The notes under the pieces were generated by a model. That model made no database searches, was not told the origin of the DNA, and saw nothing but the letters and a program-made list of their open reading frames with translations. A DNA stretch of 64,000 bases from UBA57 sp013378375. Lineage in GTDB: Archaea > Thermoproteota > Nitrososphaeria > Nitrososphaerales > UBA57. Positions 17,870-25,499 of the stretch are shown in pieces. The stretch lies in contig JACAFT010000001.1 in NCBI GenBank assembly GCA_013378375.1, forward strand, positions 1 to 64,000, read 5' to 3'. The translations under genes were made by a program, and so were the position numbers. Position 1 is the stretch's first letter, and each line of letters opens with the position of its first letter.

Positions 17870-18006
17870 GGGGCCGTAGTCTAGTTATCTAGGAATTCTT
17901 TCTAGTTAGGAAAACTTGGTCCAAGATGCCAGAATATGTAAATATAGCTAACCTGGGGACCTTGTCAGAATGCTGGTGATCGCGTGTTCAAATCACGCCG
18001 GCCCCA
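17870..18006 (+). tRNA. tRNA-Pro(GGG), three introns
   Basis: A 137-base gene for a mature tRNA of about 76 nt. Acceptor GGGGCCG pairs with CGGCCCC and A73; T-arm GCGTG-TTCAAAT-CACGC; no encoded CCA. The anticodon stem CCAGC/GCTGG forms only after removing 17933-17951 (between 30 and 31) and 17959-17970 (canonical 37/38). The loop becomes CTGGGGT, anticodon GGG at 17955-17957. The 37/38 intron has a textbook bulge-helix-bulge: exon CTGG pairs intron TCAG, bulges GGA and AAT. A third intron of about 30 bases (near 17888-17917) splits the D-loop and holds a 7-bp hairpin. D-loop boundaries are less certain than the others. Confidence 0.82.
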
Positions 18007-18764
18007 TATTGTTTTAAAAGTTCTTCCCATGCATAATCGATATTTGGTTGAAAAATTATTATTATGAAGAATATAAATAATGTTGTTATCGTTGAAATTC
18101 CGTCACGTTGACTAAATTTTAATTTATATAAGGAGGTTGGTTTTTTTATTGCTCCATACGCTCGTGATTCCATTGCTTCTGCTAATTCTCCACTTCTTAT
18201 TACTTCATTAATAATTAGTGGTACTAATATTGGAATGAATTTTTTAATTCTTGATATTGGATTCCCTTTATCTAATTCTAGGCCTCTTGATTTCTGCGCA
18301 TCCATGATTTGCAACGCGTCTATTAATATAACTGGTACAAATCTTACTGCTGTTACAAATGCGAATACAATATCATTCGGTAGTTTAAACCATCTTAATA
18401 CATATTCTAATTCATCTGGTGAAGTAACTAAAAAAAATAATGAAGTTGAACAGATAATTGATATGAATCTTAATGCAATTTGGATTGAATAAAATATACT
18501 GTATCCTGCTAAATAATTTATTCCTAAGATTATTAATGAAAACATCGTTGCAAAAATCATTGTTTTTAATAGTTTGGTTGTAATTTTACCTAAAGTCGAA
18601 AATATTGTAATTGCAGTAAATATTATTAATAAATCATAAATATTTGATACTAAGATTGCAAGAGTGAATAGTTGTATTGATATTAATAATTTAACTCGAG
18701 GATCCAGTCTATGTATTGGTGAATCAATTTTTCTAAATATGAACCCGTTTGATATCCAATACAT
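17988..18764 (-). CDS. ecfT: ECF transporter T component (CbiQ/EcfT family)
   Basis: 258 aa membrane protein with about five hydrophobic helices near the N-terminus and C-terminus. It has the coupling-helix motifs typical of EcfT: DAQKSRGLELD (A-x-x-S-R-G-L) and AEAMESRAYGA (A-R-G/S-R-A). It couples two ATPases to a vitamin-binding S component. The gene reads into the tRNA-Pro gene: its last six codons and TGA stop are the complement of the tRNA 3' end. It lies four bases after the ATPase gene. No S component is nearby. Confidence 0.9.
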   Translation of the reverse strand: MYWISNGFIFRKIDSPIHRLDPRVKLLISIQLFTLAILVSNIYDLLIIFTAITIFSTLGKITTKLLKTMIFATMFSLIILGINYLAGYSIFYSIQIALRFISIICSTSLFFLVTSPDELEYVLRWFKLPNDIVFAFVTAVRFVPVILIDALQIMDAQKSRGLELDKGNPISRIKKFIPILVPLIINEVIRSGELAEAMESRAYGAIKKPTSLYKLKFSQRDGISTITTLFIFFIIIIFQPNIDYAWEELLKQYGAGVI

Positions 18765-18768
18765 TTTT

Positions 18769-19572
18769 TTATCCTCTTTTCATAATGATTTTAGATATTT
18801 GATCAATTTTTATTGGTATATCTGCATTGATATCTAATTCATTCCATATTTTTACTATCTGGGGCTTAATTAAATTTGCATTTTGAATTATATTACTATT
18901 TGAGAAAATATTTTCTGCAGAGTCGATTTTTATAATCTCTCCATTTGACATTACTATAGTATTTGGCCGTAAATTCCATAGAAATTCAATATCATGTGAA
19001 ATAATTATAATTGTTTTATTTTGTTGATTTAATTCCTTAATGAAAGATAATATTTTGTTCTTTTGTAATTCATCTTGACCTACTGTTGGTTCATCTAGTA
19101 TTATGACTTCTGGATCCCATGCCAATACTGATGCAAGACAAAGTCTCTTTTTCTCTCCCCCACTCAACTTTAATGGTGATGTATCTGAATATTTTTCTAA
19201 ATCAAAAAATTTCATTGCCCATTCAAATCTTTCTCTTACAAAATTCTCTTCAAATTTAAAATTATTTAACCCAAATAATATTTCATTTTTGACTGTATCT
19301 GCAAATAATTGATTATTGGAGTTTTGAAATACCATTCCAATTTTTTTTGATAATTCTGCAACGGAACATTTTTTAGTATTTTTTCCATCAACTATGACTT
19401 CTCCAGATGTTGCTTTTAATAGACCATTTATATGTCTAGCTAATGTTGTTTTTCCTGCTCCATTACTTCCTACTATGGCATTTATTGTGTTCTTTTTAAT
19501 TATTAGATTAATTCTATCTAATGCTTTTGCACCATTAGGATGAATATAATCTACTTCTTTGAATTCAATCAT
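18769..19572 (-). CDS. ecfA2: ECF transporter ATPase, second subunit
   Basis: 267 aa ABC ATPase. Walker A GSNGAGKTTLARHING (about residue 37), Q-loop MVFQNSNNQLF, signature LSGGEKKRLCLASVLA, Walker B VIILDEPTVGQD, and H-loop ISHDIEF. Energises uptake of a vitamin or metal together with EcfT. ATG start overlapping the first ATPase gene by eight bases, so the pair is cotranscribed and likely heterodimeric. Confidence 0.92.
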   Translation of the reverse strand: MIEFKEVDYIHPNGAKALDRINLIIKKNTINAIVGSNGAGKTTLARHINGLLKATSGEVIVDGKNTKKCSVAELSKKIGMVFQNSNNQLFADTVKNEILFGLNNFKFEENFVRERFEWAMKFFDLEKYSDTSPLKLSGGEKKRLCLASVLAWDPEVIILDEPTVGQDELQKNKILSFIKELNQQNKTIIIISHDIEFLWNLRPNTIVMSNGEIIKIDSAENIFSNSNIIQNANLIKPQIVKIWNELDINADIPIKIDQISKIIMKRG

Positions 19573-20419
19573 ATTGATTTCCTTTAAATTTGTTAATTAT
19601 TTCATCTGCATCTGTAACTGGTTCAGAAAAAAGTATATTATTTTTAGATAATTCTCTATATAATTTTGTAGCAAATGGTACGTTTAATTCTGAAATTAGT
19701 TGATTTTTATAATTAAAAATATTTTTTGGTGTGTCATTTGCAATTATTTTTCCATTTGATAATATTATTAGTTTATTTGTATATTTCAGCACTAAATCTA
19801 ATCTATGTTCTACTATTATTACTGACATGCCGTTTTTTTTACGTAATTTATTAATTAATTTAATAAATTCACTCGCAGTTTTTGGATCTAGTAATGACGT
19901 TGGTTCATCCAGAATTAATATTTTTGGTTCCATAGCCAATATTCCTGCTAATGCTGTTTTTTGTTTTTGACCATCTGATAACTCATGTGGACCTTTGTCA
20001 GATAATTCTGTAATTTTTAATAATTCCATTATTTTATTTATTTTTTCTCTTATTTCTTTTTGTTCAACTCCTAGGTTTTCTAATCCGAATGCTATATCTC
20101 GTTCTACTGTAAACATAAAAATTTGATTTTCAGGATTTTGAAAAACAAATCCGACTTTTTTTGCTATTTCTTTCATTTCTACATCTTTTACATTTAAACC
20201 GTCTACTAATATTCTTCCATTATATTCGCCATTATACATATGAGGAATTAGTCCGTTGATTGTTCTTAATAGAGTAGATTTTCCACATCCTGTTGGACCT
20301 GCTAATGTCGTTATTTCGTCTTTGTTAATATCTAAATTTATATTTTTTAATATTAAATTCTTTGAATTGTTATATTTGAATGAAAAATTTTCAAATTTTA
20401 TTATTTTATTTGTTTCCAC
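19565..20419 (-). CDS. ecfA1: ECF transporter ATPase, first subunit
   Basis: 284 aa ABC ATPase. Walker A GPTGCGKSTLLRTING, Q-loop VFQNPENQIFMF, Walker B ILILDEPTSLLD and H-loop VEHRLD. The signature is LSDGQKQKTALAGI, in which the second Gly of LSGGQ is Asp; such asymmetry is seen in heterodimeric ECF ATPases. GTG start. First gene of the ecfA1-ecfA2-ecfT operon, downstream of the prefoldin gene by 32 bases. Confidence 0.92.
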   Translation of the reverse strand: METNKIIKFENFSFKYNNSKNLILKNINLDINKDEITTLAGPTGCGKSTLLRTINGLIPHMYNGEYNGRILVDGLNVKDVEMKEIAKKVGFVFQNPENQIFMFTVERDIAFGLENLGVEQKEIREKINKIMELLKITELSDKGPHELSDGQKQKTALAGILAMEPKILILDEPTSLLDPKTASEFIKLINKLRKKNGMSVIIVEHRLDLVLKYTNKLIILSNGKIIANDTPKNIFNYKNQLISELNVPFATKLYRELSKNNILFSEPVTDADEIINKFKGNQYD

Positions 20420-20451
20420 TTTTAATAGTATCTTTTTAGAATATAATAATC

Positions 20452-20835
20452 TTATTCTCTTTTAATTACTGGTCCTTGATTGGAGCTTTGATTTTTTATT
20501 GATTGATCTAATTTTGTCTGTAATTCCTTTATATTTTCTTTAATTCTATTTTCTTGTTTATCTAATACTGTTAATTTGGTTTTTGCAAGTTCTTTTGATT
20601 CATTTAATTCTTTTTCTACATCTTCTTTATTACTGGATATCATTACAGTTCCTGCTGATTTGTAAACTTTTGATTTTTCATTGCTTTTATTTAATTCTGA
20701 TAAGGCTTTGTCTATTTCTACAATTTCTACTTCTATTTGTTGTTTTTGTACAAGAAATGATTGTAAAGTTTGCTGTAATTGTTCATATCTTGCTAATTGT
20801 TCTTTTATTCCAGGTGGTACTTCATCTATGCTCAT
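20452..20835 (-). CDS. pfdB: Prefoldin beta subunit
   Basis: 127 aa. N-terminal MSIDEVPPGIKEQLARYEQL opens a coiled coil, with a beta hairpin in the middle (KVYKSAGTVMISSNKEDV) and a second coiled coil, as in archaeal prefoldin beta. It forms a hexamer with prefoldin alpha that hands unfolded proteins to the thermosome. It is the last gene of the exosome-ribosome superoperon, its classical archaeal position. Confidence 0.93.
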   Translation of the reverse strand: MSIDEVPPGIKEQLARYEQLQQTLQSFLVQKQQIEVEIVEIDKALSELNKSNEKSKVYKSAGTVMISSNKEDVEKELNESKELAKTKLTVLDKQENRIKENIKELQTKLDQSIKNQSSNQGPVIKRE

Positions 20836-20879
20836 TATTACGTATTCGTTTTTACTTTTAATCTAAATAAACTTTAGGA

Positions 20880-21110
20880 TTATTCAATAATCTCGTATGA
20901 TACATTTGCAGCTCTTAAATGAGAAGAAATTTTTGCTCGTAGTTCTGGTATGTTTTTTGAGTTGATTTCTAGAATTAGTTTATTGAATTTTGTATATATT
21001 TTATCAGTATTTTCAATGTCTTGTTCTATGGATCTTTTTACTATTTGTGATTTTTTATTATTGCTTGTTATGATGATTTTTGAATAAATTTTAGATTGTC
21101 GTAGTATCAT
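20880..21110 (-). CDS. pcc1: KEOPS complex subunit Pcc1
   Basis: About 76 aa. A small alpha-beta protein with the pattern of two strands, a helix bearing IEQDIENTD and a closing helix ISSHLRAANVSYEII (typical of Pcc1: R-x-x-x-N-x-x-x-R). Pcc1 dimerises KEOPS, which makes the universal t6A37 of ANN-decoding tRNAs such as tRNA-Lys. It starts inside the L37Ae gene (overlap 20 bases with the ATG at 21110; 29 with the ATG at 21119). Confidence 0.72.
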   Translation of the reverse strand: MILRQSKIYSKIIITSNNKKSQIVKRSIEQDIENTDKIYTKFNKLILEINSKNIPELRAKISSHLRAANVSYEIIE

Positions 21111-21306
21111 ATGCAGCATCTGCTAATTTTAGTTCACATTTATCACATTGCCAAATTCCGACATATTTTCTTTTGAATTTAATAGATCCACAATCTGGAC
21201 ATTTTCTTTTACTTTTTAATACTCTTATAACTTTTGTATATTTTTTTCTTACTGACGATCCAAATTTTGCTCCGAATTCTGTTGTAGTTTTACTTTTACG
21301 ACCCAT
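21091..21306 (-). CDS. rpl37ae: Ribosomal protein L37Ae (eL43)
   Basis: 71 aa zinc-ribbon protein of the large subunit. N-terminal MGRKSKTTTEFGAKFG is followed by the ribbon CPDCGSIKFKR...IWQCDKC, then KLADAAY. Length is normal for a thaumarchaeal form. It overlaps rrp42 by 11 bases upstream and pcc1 downstream, the conserved order of archaeal genomes. Confidence 0.96.
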   Translation of the reverse strand: MGRKSKTTTEFGAKFGSSVRKKYTKVIRVLKSKRKCPDCGSIKFKRKYVGIWQCDKCELKLADAAYDTTTI

Positions 21307-22120
21307 TTTTTACTGCCTCTTTTATAACTTTTCTTATATTTTCTCCTATTTGTTTTGATGCACTTGTTATATGACTTAATTCATCAAATGTAAATCCTCC
21401 AGGTTTTCCTTTTTGTCCTGATACATACTTTCCATTTTCGTCTGTTACTATTGTTAATCTTGCAGAAGATAATTCTTGTTCATCTGCTGTGGGATCTATC
21501 ATTATTTTATCATTAATTTTTACAAATGTCGTTGATACTGGTAGAGATTTGATTGGTAGTGGTTTAGTTTCATCAAGCATTATGATCTCATCCTTTTCAA
21601 TTTTAAATTTTGGCATTGTACATAATGATAGTGCTGTTGCAATTGCATATGATACTGCATCAAATAAGTTTCCATCTTCATTAATTACTGCTATGTCTAT
21701 AAATACTGAAAATACTTTTTCGCCTTCCTGAATTACTAGCTGTGATGTATCTATCATTCCTGATTCTCTTATACCTCTATCTGATACTCTTGATAATTCT
21801 ATTGTATCTTCATTAGGAGGTCCTGGTTCTAAATATACTGAAGCAATTGGTAACATCTCTGCATTACATATTATTATACCTTGATCTGGTGTATCTGGAA
21901 ATGGTTTTCCAGTTTCAACCTTTATTCCTGCAAGTACTTCACTATCTCCTAGTATTACTCTTGCAGATCCATTAGTTTTTTGTAATACATTTGTTTCTAT
22001 TTTTAGTTGCCTATAATCTAAAAATTTCCTTCCATCTGTTCTGATTTCTTTTTCAAGACTCTGTTTTATATCATCTTTTTTAATTGAATCAATAATTCTT
22101 GCTTTTTTTACTGCTGGCAT
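21296..22120 (-). CDS. rrp42: Exosome complex subunit Rrp42
   Basis: 274 aa RNase PH-fold protein. RTDGRKFLDYR near the N-terminus and GSARVILGDSEVLAGIKVE are typical. Together with Rrp41 it makes the hexameric ring of the RNA exosome; Rrp42 itself lacks the catalytic Asp pair but is needed for RNA binding. Start codon directly abuts the rrp41 stop. Confidence 0.96.
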   Translation of the reverse strand: MPAVKKARIIDSIKKDDIKQSLEKEIRTDGRKFLDYRQLKIETNVLQKTNGSARVILGDSEVLAGIKVETGKPFPDTPDQGIIICNAEMLPIASVYLEPGPPNEDTIELSRVSDRGIRESGMIDTSQLVIQEGEKVFSVFIDIAVINEDGNLFDAVSYAIATALSLCTMPKFKIEKDEIIMLDETKPLPIKSLPVSTTFVKINDKIMIDPTADEQELSSARLTIVTDENGKYVSGQKGKPGGFTFDELSHITSASKQIGENIRKVIKEAVKNGS

Positions 22121-22831
22121 TTAGATCTCTCCATTTTCTGTAAAGTATTTTTTTGTTAAAGCATTGCGTTGTAATTCATATAATTTATTACATCCTATAT
22201 TAGCTAATTCAAAAGCTTTGTTTAATTCATCTTCGGATAGATTTCCATCTAATTGAAATAATGTTACTAATCCTAGGTTTGGTAATAATGCAATTGGCAT
22301 GTCTGCTTCTCCTGTTTTATCTTCTATATCGTCTACATCTAAAACAACTTGTCCGTTTACTTTTCCTGCTGCACATGCAGTTACTAAATCTCTCATATTT
22401 ATTCCAGCATCTGCGAGTGCTGTAGATGCTGCATTAATCGCTGCACACCTTGAACCACCATCTGATTGTAGAATTTCTATATATACTTCAATTGCAGTTC
22501 TTGGATAATCTTCCATAATTACTGCAGGTTGCAAAGCTTCTCTAATTACTTTTGATATTTCTATTTCTCTTCTTGATAAATTAGGACTCTTTCTAGTATC
22601 TGTTGAAAATGGCATCATGTGATATCTGCATTTTATTATTGCCCTGTCTGATACCATCATGTGTTTTGGATGTACTTCTTTTGGACCATACACTGCTGCC
22701 ATTATTTTGTTCTTGCCAAATTCAATTAATGCAGATCCATCTGCATTCTTTATTACGCCTGCTTTTATTGATACTTCTCTTAATTCATCGGTTGCTCTTC
22801 CGCTGATTCTTTTATTATTCTTTCCTAACAA
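22121..22831 (-). CDS. rrp41: Exosome complex catalytic subunit Rrp41
   Basis: 236 aa RNase PH-fold phosphorolytic exonuclease. It has IKAGVIKNADGSALIEFG, the RNA-binding stretch SRREIEISK, and the catalytic pair within DVDDIEDKTGEADMPIA. It degrades and tails RNA 3' ends in the cytoplasm. TTG start; nine bases separate it from the end of rrp4. Confidence 0.96.
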   Translation of the reverse strand: MLGKNNKRISGRATDELREVSIKAGVIKNADGSALIEFGKNKIMAAVYGPKEVHPKHMMVSDRAIIKCRYHMMPFSTDTRKSPNLSRREIEISKVIREALQPAVIMEDYPRTAIEVYIEILQSDGGSRCAAINAASTALADAGINMRDLVTACAAGKVNGQVVLDVDDIEDKTGEADMPIALLPNLGLVTLFQLDGNLSEDELNKAFELANIGCNKLYELQRNALTKKYFTENGEI

Positions 22832-22839
22832 TATCTATA

Positions 22840-23514
22840 TCACTTTGAAATTAAACTTATAACTTTATCGTTTAAATTCGACAAGTGAGCATTTTTTTCT
22901 ATTAAGCTTAATGCATCTTTAGATTTACTTATCGATTCGTCCGTTCCTCTTAATAATATTGAACCATTTTGACCTATTGTTAATTTACAACTTGTTTTTT
23001 CTTCTATTAGGTTGATCATTGTTCCTTTTTTCCCTATAACCCTTGGTATTTTTGACGGGGATATTTTAGCTATTTCTCCGTCTCGTATTTTCCCTAATCC
23101 TGGACCGCTTATTGTGATTAATGGATCTCTTGTTCTATCAAATGCAAGTATTCTTGCACTTAAACAATCTCCTCGTTTAAATTTATCACTCATCGAGTCT
23201 TTTGCTGCTGAAAAGCCTCTTCCAAATACCGATGAACCTGTTAATATTCCAAAAAACCATGAATTGATATCTACTTCCCATGCAAATGCGCTCATATCTG
23301 CTACAGTTCCGATCACTAAATCATCAATTTTTGGTACATATGTTCCATTTAATGGAATTACTCTTACTTCATTCCTTCCAATTTCTGACATTCCTATTCT
23401 TGTGCTAATTATTTTATTATTGTGTTTTATTACATTTGAAATTGGTTTATAATCTCCTTCTATTATTACGTCACCAGGAATAACATATTTTCTTTCTATC
23501 GTATTGTCTCTCAT
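22840..23514 (-). CDS. rrp4: Exosome RNA-binding subunit Rrp4
   Basis: 224 aa cap subunit with an N-terminal domain (YVIPGDVI), a central S1 domain (IGTVADMSAFAWEVDINSW) and a C-terminal KH domain (SKIPRVIGKKGTMINLIEE with the GxxG-type loop GKKG). It sits on the exosome ring and admits RNA. It lies two bases after the SBDS gene, in the standard archaeal order. Confidence 0.96.
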   Translation of the reverse strand: MRDNTIERKYVIPGDVIIEGDYKPISNVIKHNNKIISTRIGMSEIGRNEVRVIPLNGTYVPKIDDLVIGTVADMSAFAWEVDINSWFFGILTGSSVFGRGFSAAKDSMSDKFKRGDCLSARILAFDRTRDPLITISGPGLGKIRDGEIAKISPSKIPRVIGKKGTMINLIEEKTSCKLTIGQNGSILLRGTDESISKSKDALSLIEKNAHLSNLNDKVISLISK

Positions 23515-23516
23515 TG

Positions 23517-24230
23517 CTATTCTATCTCTTCTGCTATTATATTACCTTTAGTAAGAGAATTCAACTTATCGATTAATGTAATTTTTGAACCTGGAGTTAC
23601 ATTGACTACTGAAGTAAGTGAACCATCTGTTTGCCATGTTTCTGATTCTATTTCACTTAATTTCTTTAACAATCCTATTGACTGTGGGGCAAATTGGGCC
23701 GGAATATTGATTTTTAATTTGTGATTTTCTGATTTCATTGGAATGATTTTTCTTAATTCATCTATTATTATGTTTATTTGTTCATCCGCATTTTTGATTG
23801 GGTCTATACTGACTCTTGCTTCTTGTAGTGCTAGTTCAATCCTTTGTGGAGGGTGTGGGATTTTAGTTTTTGGATCTACATAGTTTCTTGTGATAATCCC
23901 TATGATTTTATTACGTTTTTCTTCAATTTTTTGTTTTCTTTGTTGTGTATTTAATAATAGTTCTCCTTTTTCTAGAATTATTTTTAGTGCTTCTTGGATA
24001 TTAGTAGTTTTTATATGTTTTTTTAATTTATTCTCTGATATTCGTGTTCCTTTATTGGCATCTTCATATATCTCGTCAAATGCAATTGCCTTATTATGGT
24101 CTGTTATTTCTCCTTGCTTAAATTTTAATGCATTGTCTGGGTCTACTAATATTTCAAAACGTTCCCCTGAAACTGTTAATCTGATTGTAGTGAATTTCGA
24201 CGTAACGTTTTTTCTTTGAAATTCTTTCAT
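23517..24230 (-). CDS. sbds: Ribosome maturation protein SBDS
   Basis: 237 aa three-domain protein. It has FEILVDPDNALKFKQG, the helical middle (RNKIIGIITRNYVDP...PHPPQRIELALQEAR) and a C-terminal ferredoxin-like domain. It releases the anti-association factor aIF6 from the large subunit. First gene of the superoperon sbds-rrp4-rrp41-rrp42-rpl37ae-pcc1-pfdB. A TTTTTATATG box (minus strand, 24256-24265) lies about 28 bases before the ATG, as in leaderless messages. Confidence 0.96.
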   Translation of the reverse strand: MKEFQRKNVTSKFTTIRLTVSGERFEILVDPDNALKFKQGEITDHNKAIAFDEIYEDANKGTRISENKLKKHIKTTNIQEALKIILEKGELLLNTQQRKQKIEEKRNKIIGIITRNYVDPKTKIPHPPQRIELALQEARVSIDPIKNADEQINIIIDELRKIIPMKSENHKLKINIPAQFAPQSIGLLKKLSEIESETWQTDGSLTSVVNVTPGSKITLIDKLNSLTKGNIIAEEIE

Positions 24231-24277
24231 GTTCTACTTCTCAATAATTACATCTTCATATAAAAATAATCATAATG

Positions 24278-24389
24278 CGGGTCCGAGGGGATTTCCTATT
24301 CATTCGGACCCCTGACCCCCGGGTTTCTTTCTTGATGATAAAAGCCCGGTGCTGTAGGATTTGATACTACCTGCCTGAGCTACGGACCC
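24278..24389 (-). tRNA. tRNA-Lys(TTT), three introns
   Basis: A 112-base gene giving a mature tRNA of exactly 74 nt. Acceptor GGGTCCG/CGGACCC with G73, as in archaeal Lys; D-stem GCTC/GAGC; anticodon loop CTTTTAA. Introns: 24366-24354 (13 nt, position 22/23), 24338-24325 (14 nt, canonical 37/38; exon CTTT pairs intron AAAG with 3-nt bulges), and 24302-24292 (11 nt, T-loop 59/60). The mature T-loop would read TCCGAAT, with C rather than U at position 55, which is unusual. No encoded CCA. Located upstream of sbds on the same strand. Confidence 0.9.
24292..24302 (-). other. T-loop intron of tRNA-Lys(TTT), position 59/60
   Basis: Eleven bases (TGAATAGGAAA on the tRNA strand) separate T-loop nucleotides 59 and 60. 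The exon TCCG faces intron AGGA (three pairs plus a G-A mismatch), flanked by the 3-nt bulges AAT and AAT, a slightly relaxed bulge-helix-bulge. Removal restores a 7-nt loop closed by AGGGG/CCCCT. Confidence 0.75.
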
Positions 24390-24464
24390 ACGAAATTTAT
24401 TAATTATTCACCTATTAGTATCTTTGCTTGCATTATTATTCTATATTCTTTCGTAATTATAAAA

Positions 24465-24584
24465 CGCCCCGGGCGGGAACTTCAGAAATCTTTCGATTTT
24501 CATTTGAACCCGCGTCTAAAGAGTGACAGTCTCCAATGCTAGGCCGGGATGTGCAATATATTATTATTTCTACACCACCGGGGC
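24465..24584 (-). tRNA. tRNA-Asp(GTC), two introns
   Basis: A 120-base gene giving a mature tRNA of 75 nt. Acceptor GCCCCGG/CCGGGGC with G73; D-stem GTGT/GCAT (with G-U pairs); anticodon stem GGAGA/TCTTT with loop CTGTCAC, anticodon GTC at 24527-24525; T-arm GCGGG/CCCGC. Intron 1 (24569-24549, 21 nt) splits the D-loop at 15/16: exon GTGT pairs intron GCAC, bulges AGA and ATC. Intron 2 (24502-24479, 24 nt) splits the T-loop at 59/60: exon TTCA pairs intron TGAA, bulges AAT and GTT. The anticodon loop itself is uninterrupted. No encoded CCA. Confidence 0.92.
24479..24502 (-). other. T-loop intron of tRNA-Asp, position 59/60
   Basis: A 24-nt intron with a perfect bulge-helix-bulge: a 4-bp central helix (TTCA/TGAA) and two 3-nt bulges, and an internal stem capped by a GAAA tetraloop (AAATC-GAAA-GATTT). 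Cutting after the second base of each bulge restores the T-loop TTCAAAT exactly. It is at the same position as the T-loop intron of tRNA-Lys(TTT). Confidence 0.88.
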
Positions 24585-24663
24585 TAAATATTTCAAAACA
24601 TCTTATATCTATAACTCTTTCTATTGGTGTATTTAATAATGTAGAAATTAGTATGTTATTATA

Positions 24664-25467
24664 TTGAATCTTAAGATTAATCTTAGTTTTGTTCAATTTA
24701 ATCCTAAATTCGGTGATGTTGATTATAATTTATCTAAAGCTTGCACTCTGATTTCTAAATCCAAATCAGGAATAATTGTGCTTCCTGAGTTAATGAGTAC
24801 TGGATATAATTTTAAGAATAAAATTGAAGTTTCAAATTTATCTGAGTCTGCACGTAATGGATGGACTCGTTCATTTCTGATCGATCGATCTTTAGCTATG
24901 AATTCAACAATTGTCGCAGGTTTTTGTGAAAAATCTAATAATCGTTATTATAATAGTGCTATGGTCGTATCTAAAGGTAAATTTCTTGGTGTTTATAGGA
25001 AAACTCATTTATTTTATAAAGAAAAACTTTGGTTTACTAAAGGTAATACTGGTTTTAAAATTTTTCATGTTGATAATGTAAAACTCGGGGTTATGATTTG
25101 TTCTGATTGGATATGGCCTGAATCTGCACGCACTCTGTCATTAAAAGGCGCTGATTTAATTGCACATCCTGCTAATCTTATTATAAAGGGAATGTGCCAG
25201 AAAACTATGCCTGTTCGTTGTTTTGAGAATAAAGTGTTTGCTATAACTGCTAATCGAATTGGGTCTGAGAATAGAGGAAAAGATCATTTTATTTATACGG
25301 GTCAAAGTCAAATTGTTGGACCTGACATGTCTGTACTAGCTCGGGCACCTTCCTCTAGAAACTCTGTCTGTTCAGTATCTGTGGATTTATCGTTAGCGCG
25401 TAATAAAAAATTACACAAAAAAAATAATATTTTAAAAGATCGAAGACCTGATCTATATTTAAAATAA
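24664..25467 (+). CDS. Carbon-nitrogen hydrolase (nitrilase superfamily)
   Basis: 267 aa. The catalytic triad is readable as Glu in VLPELMSTG (about residue 40), Lys in YRKTHLFYKEKLW, and Cys in GVMICSDWIWPE (about residue 147). The family cleaves amides or nitriles, or uses glutamine as an amide donor. Omega-amidase or N-carbamoyl hydrolase roles are possible; the substrate cannot be read. TTG start at 24664, about 80 bases downstream of the divergent tRNA-Asp 5' end. Confidence 0.88.
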   Translation: MNLKINLSFVQFNPKFGDVDYNLSKACTLISKSKSGIIVLPELMSTGYNFKNKIEVSNLSESARNGWTRSFLIDRSLAMNSTIVAGFCEKSNNRYYNSAMVVSKGKFLGVYRKTHLFYKEKLWFTKGNTGFKIFHVDNVKLGVMICSDWIWPESARTLSLKGADLIAHPANLIIKGMCQKTMPVRCFENKVFAITANRIGSENRGKDHFIYTGQSQIVGPDMSVLARAPSSRNSVCSVSVDLSLARNKKLHKKNNILKDRRPDLYLK

Positions 25468-25477
25468 TTTATTGATT

Positions 25478-25499
25478 GATTTCAGTGTTTGTTGAAATC
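25478..25499. terminator. Hairpin between convergent nitrilase and hjc genes
   Basis: A 7-bp inverted repeat (GATTTCA and TGAAATC, 8-base loop) sits at the facing 3' ends of the two convergent genes and overlaps the hjc stop. It could act as a shared transcript end. Confidence 0.4.

Noticed and set aside
17870..18006. Alternative anticodons GTA, CAG or GTC for the tRNA at 17870
   Set aside because: GTA and CAG conflict with the acceptor pair, variable loop or stem pairing; GTC would need different stems. Only GGG gives five paired anticodon-stem bases and a canonical 37/38 bulge-helix-bulge.
20583..20866. Hydrophobic Leu-rich open frames on the plus strand
   Set aside because: They are the complement of the charged coiled-coil prefoldin gene, a common source of false membrane proteins in AT-rich DNA.
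24457..24696. Open frame of 79 codons on the minus strand
   Set aside because: It runs straight through the tRNA-Asp gene and the start of the nitrilase gene; the protein has no family features.
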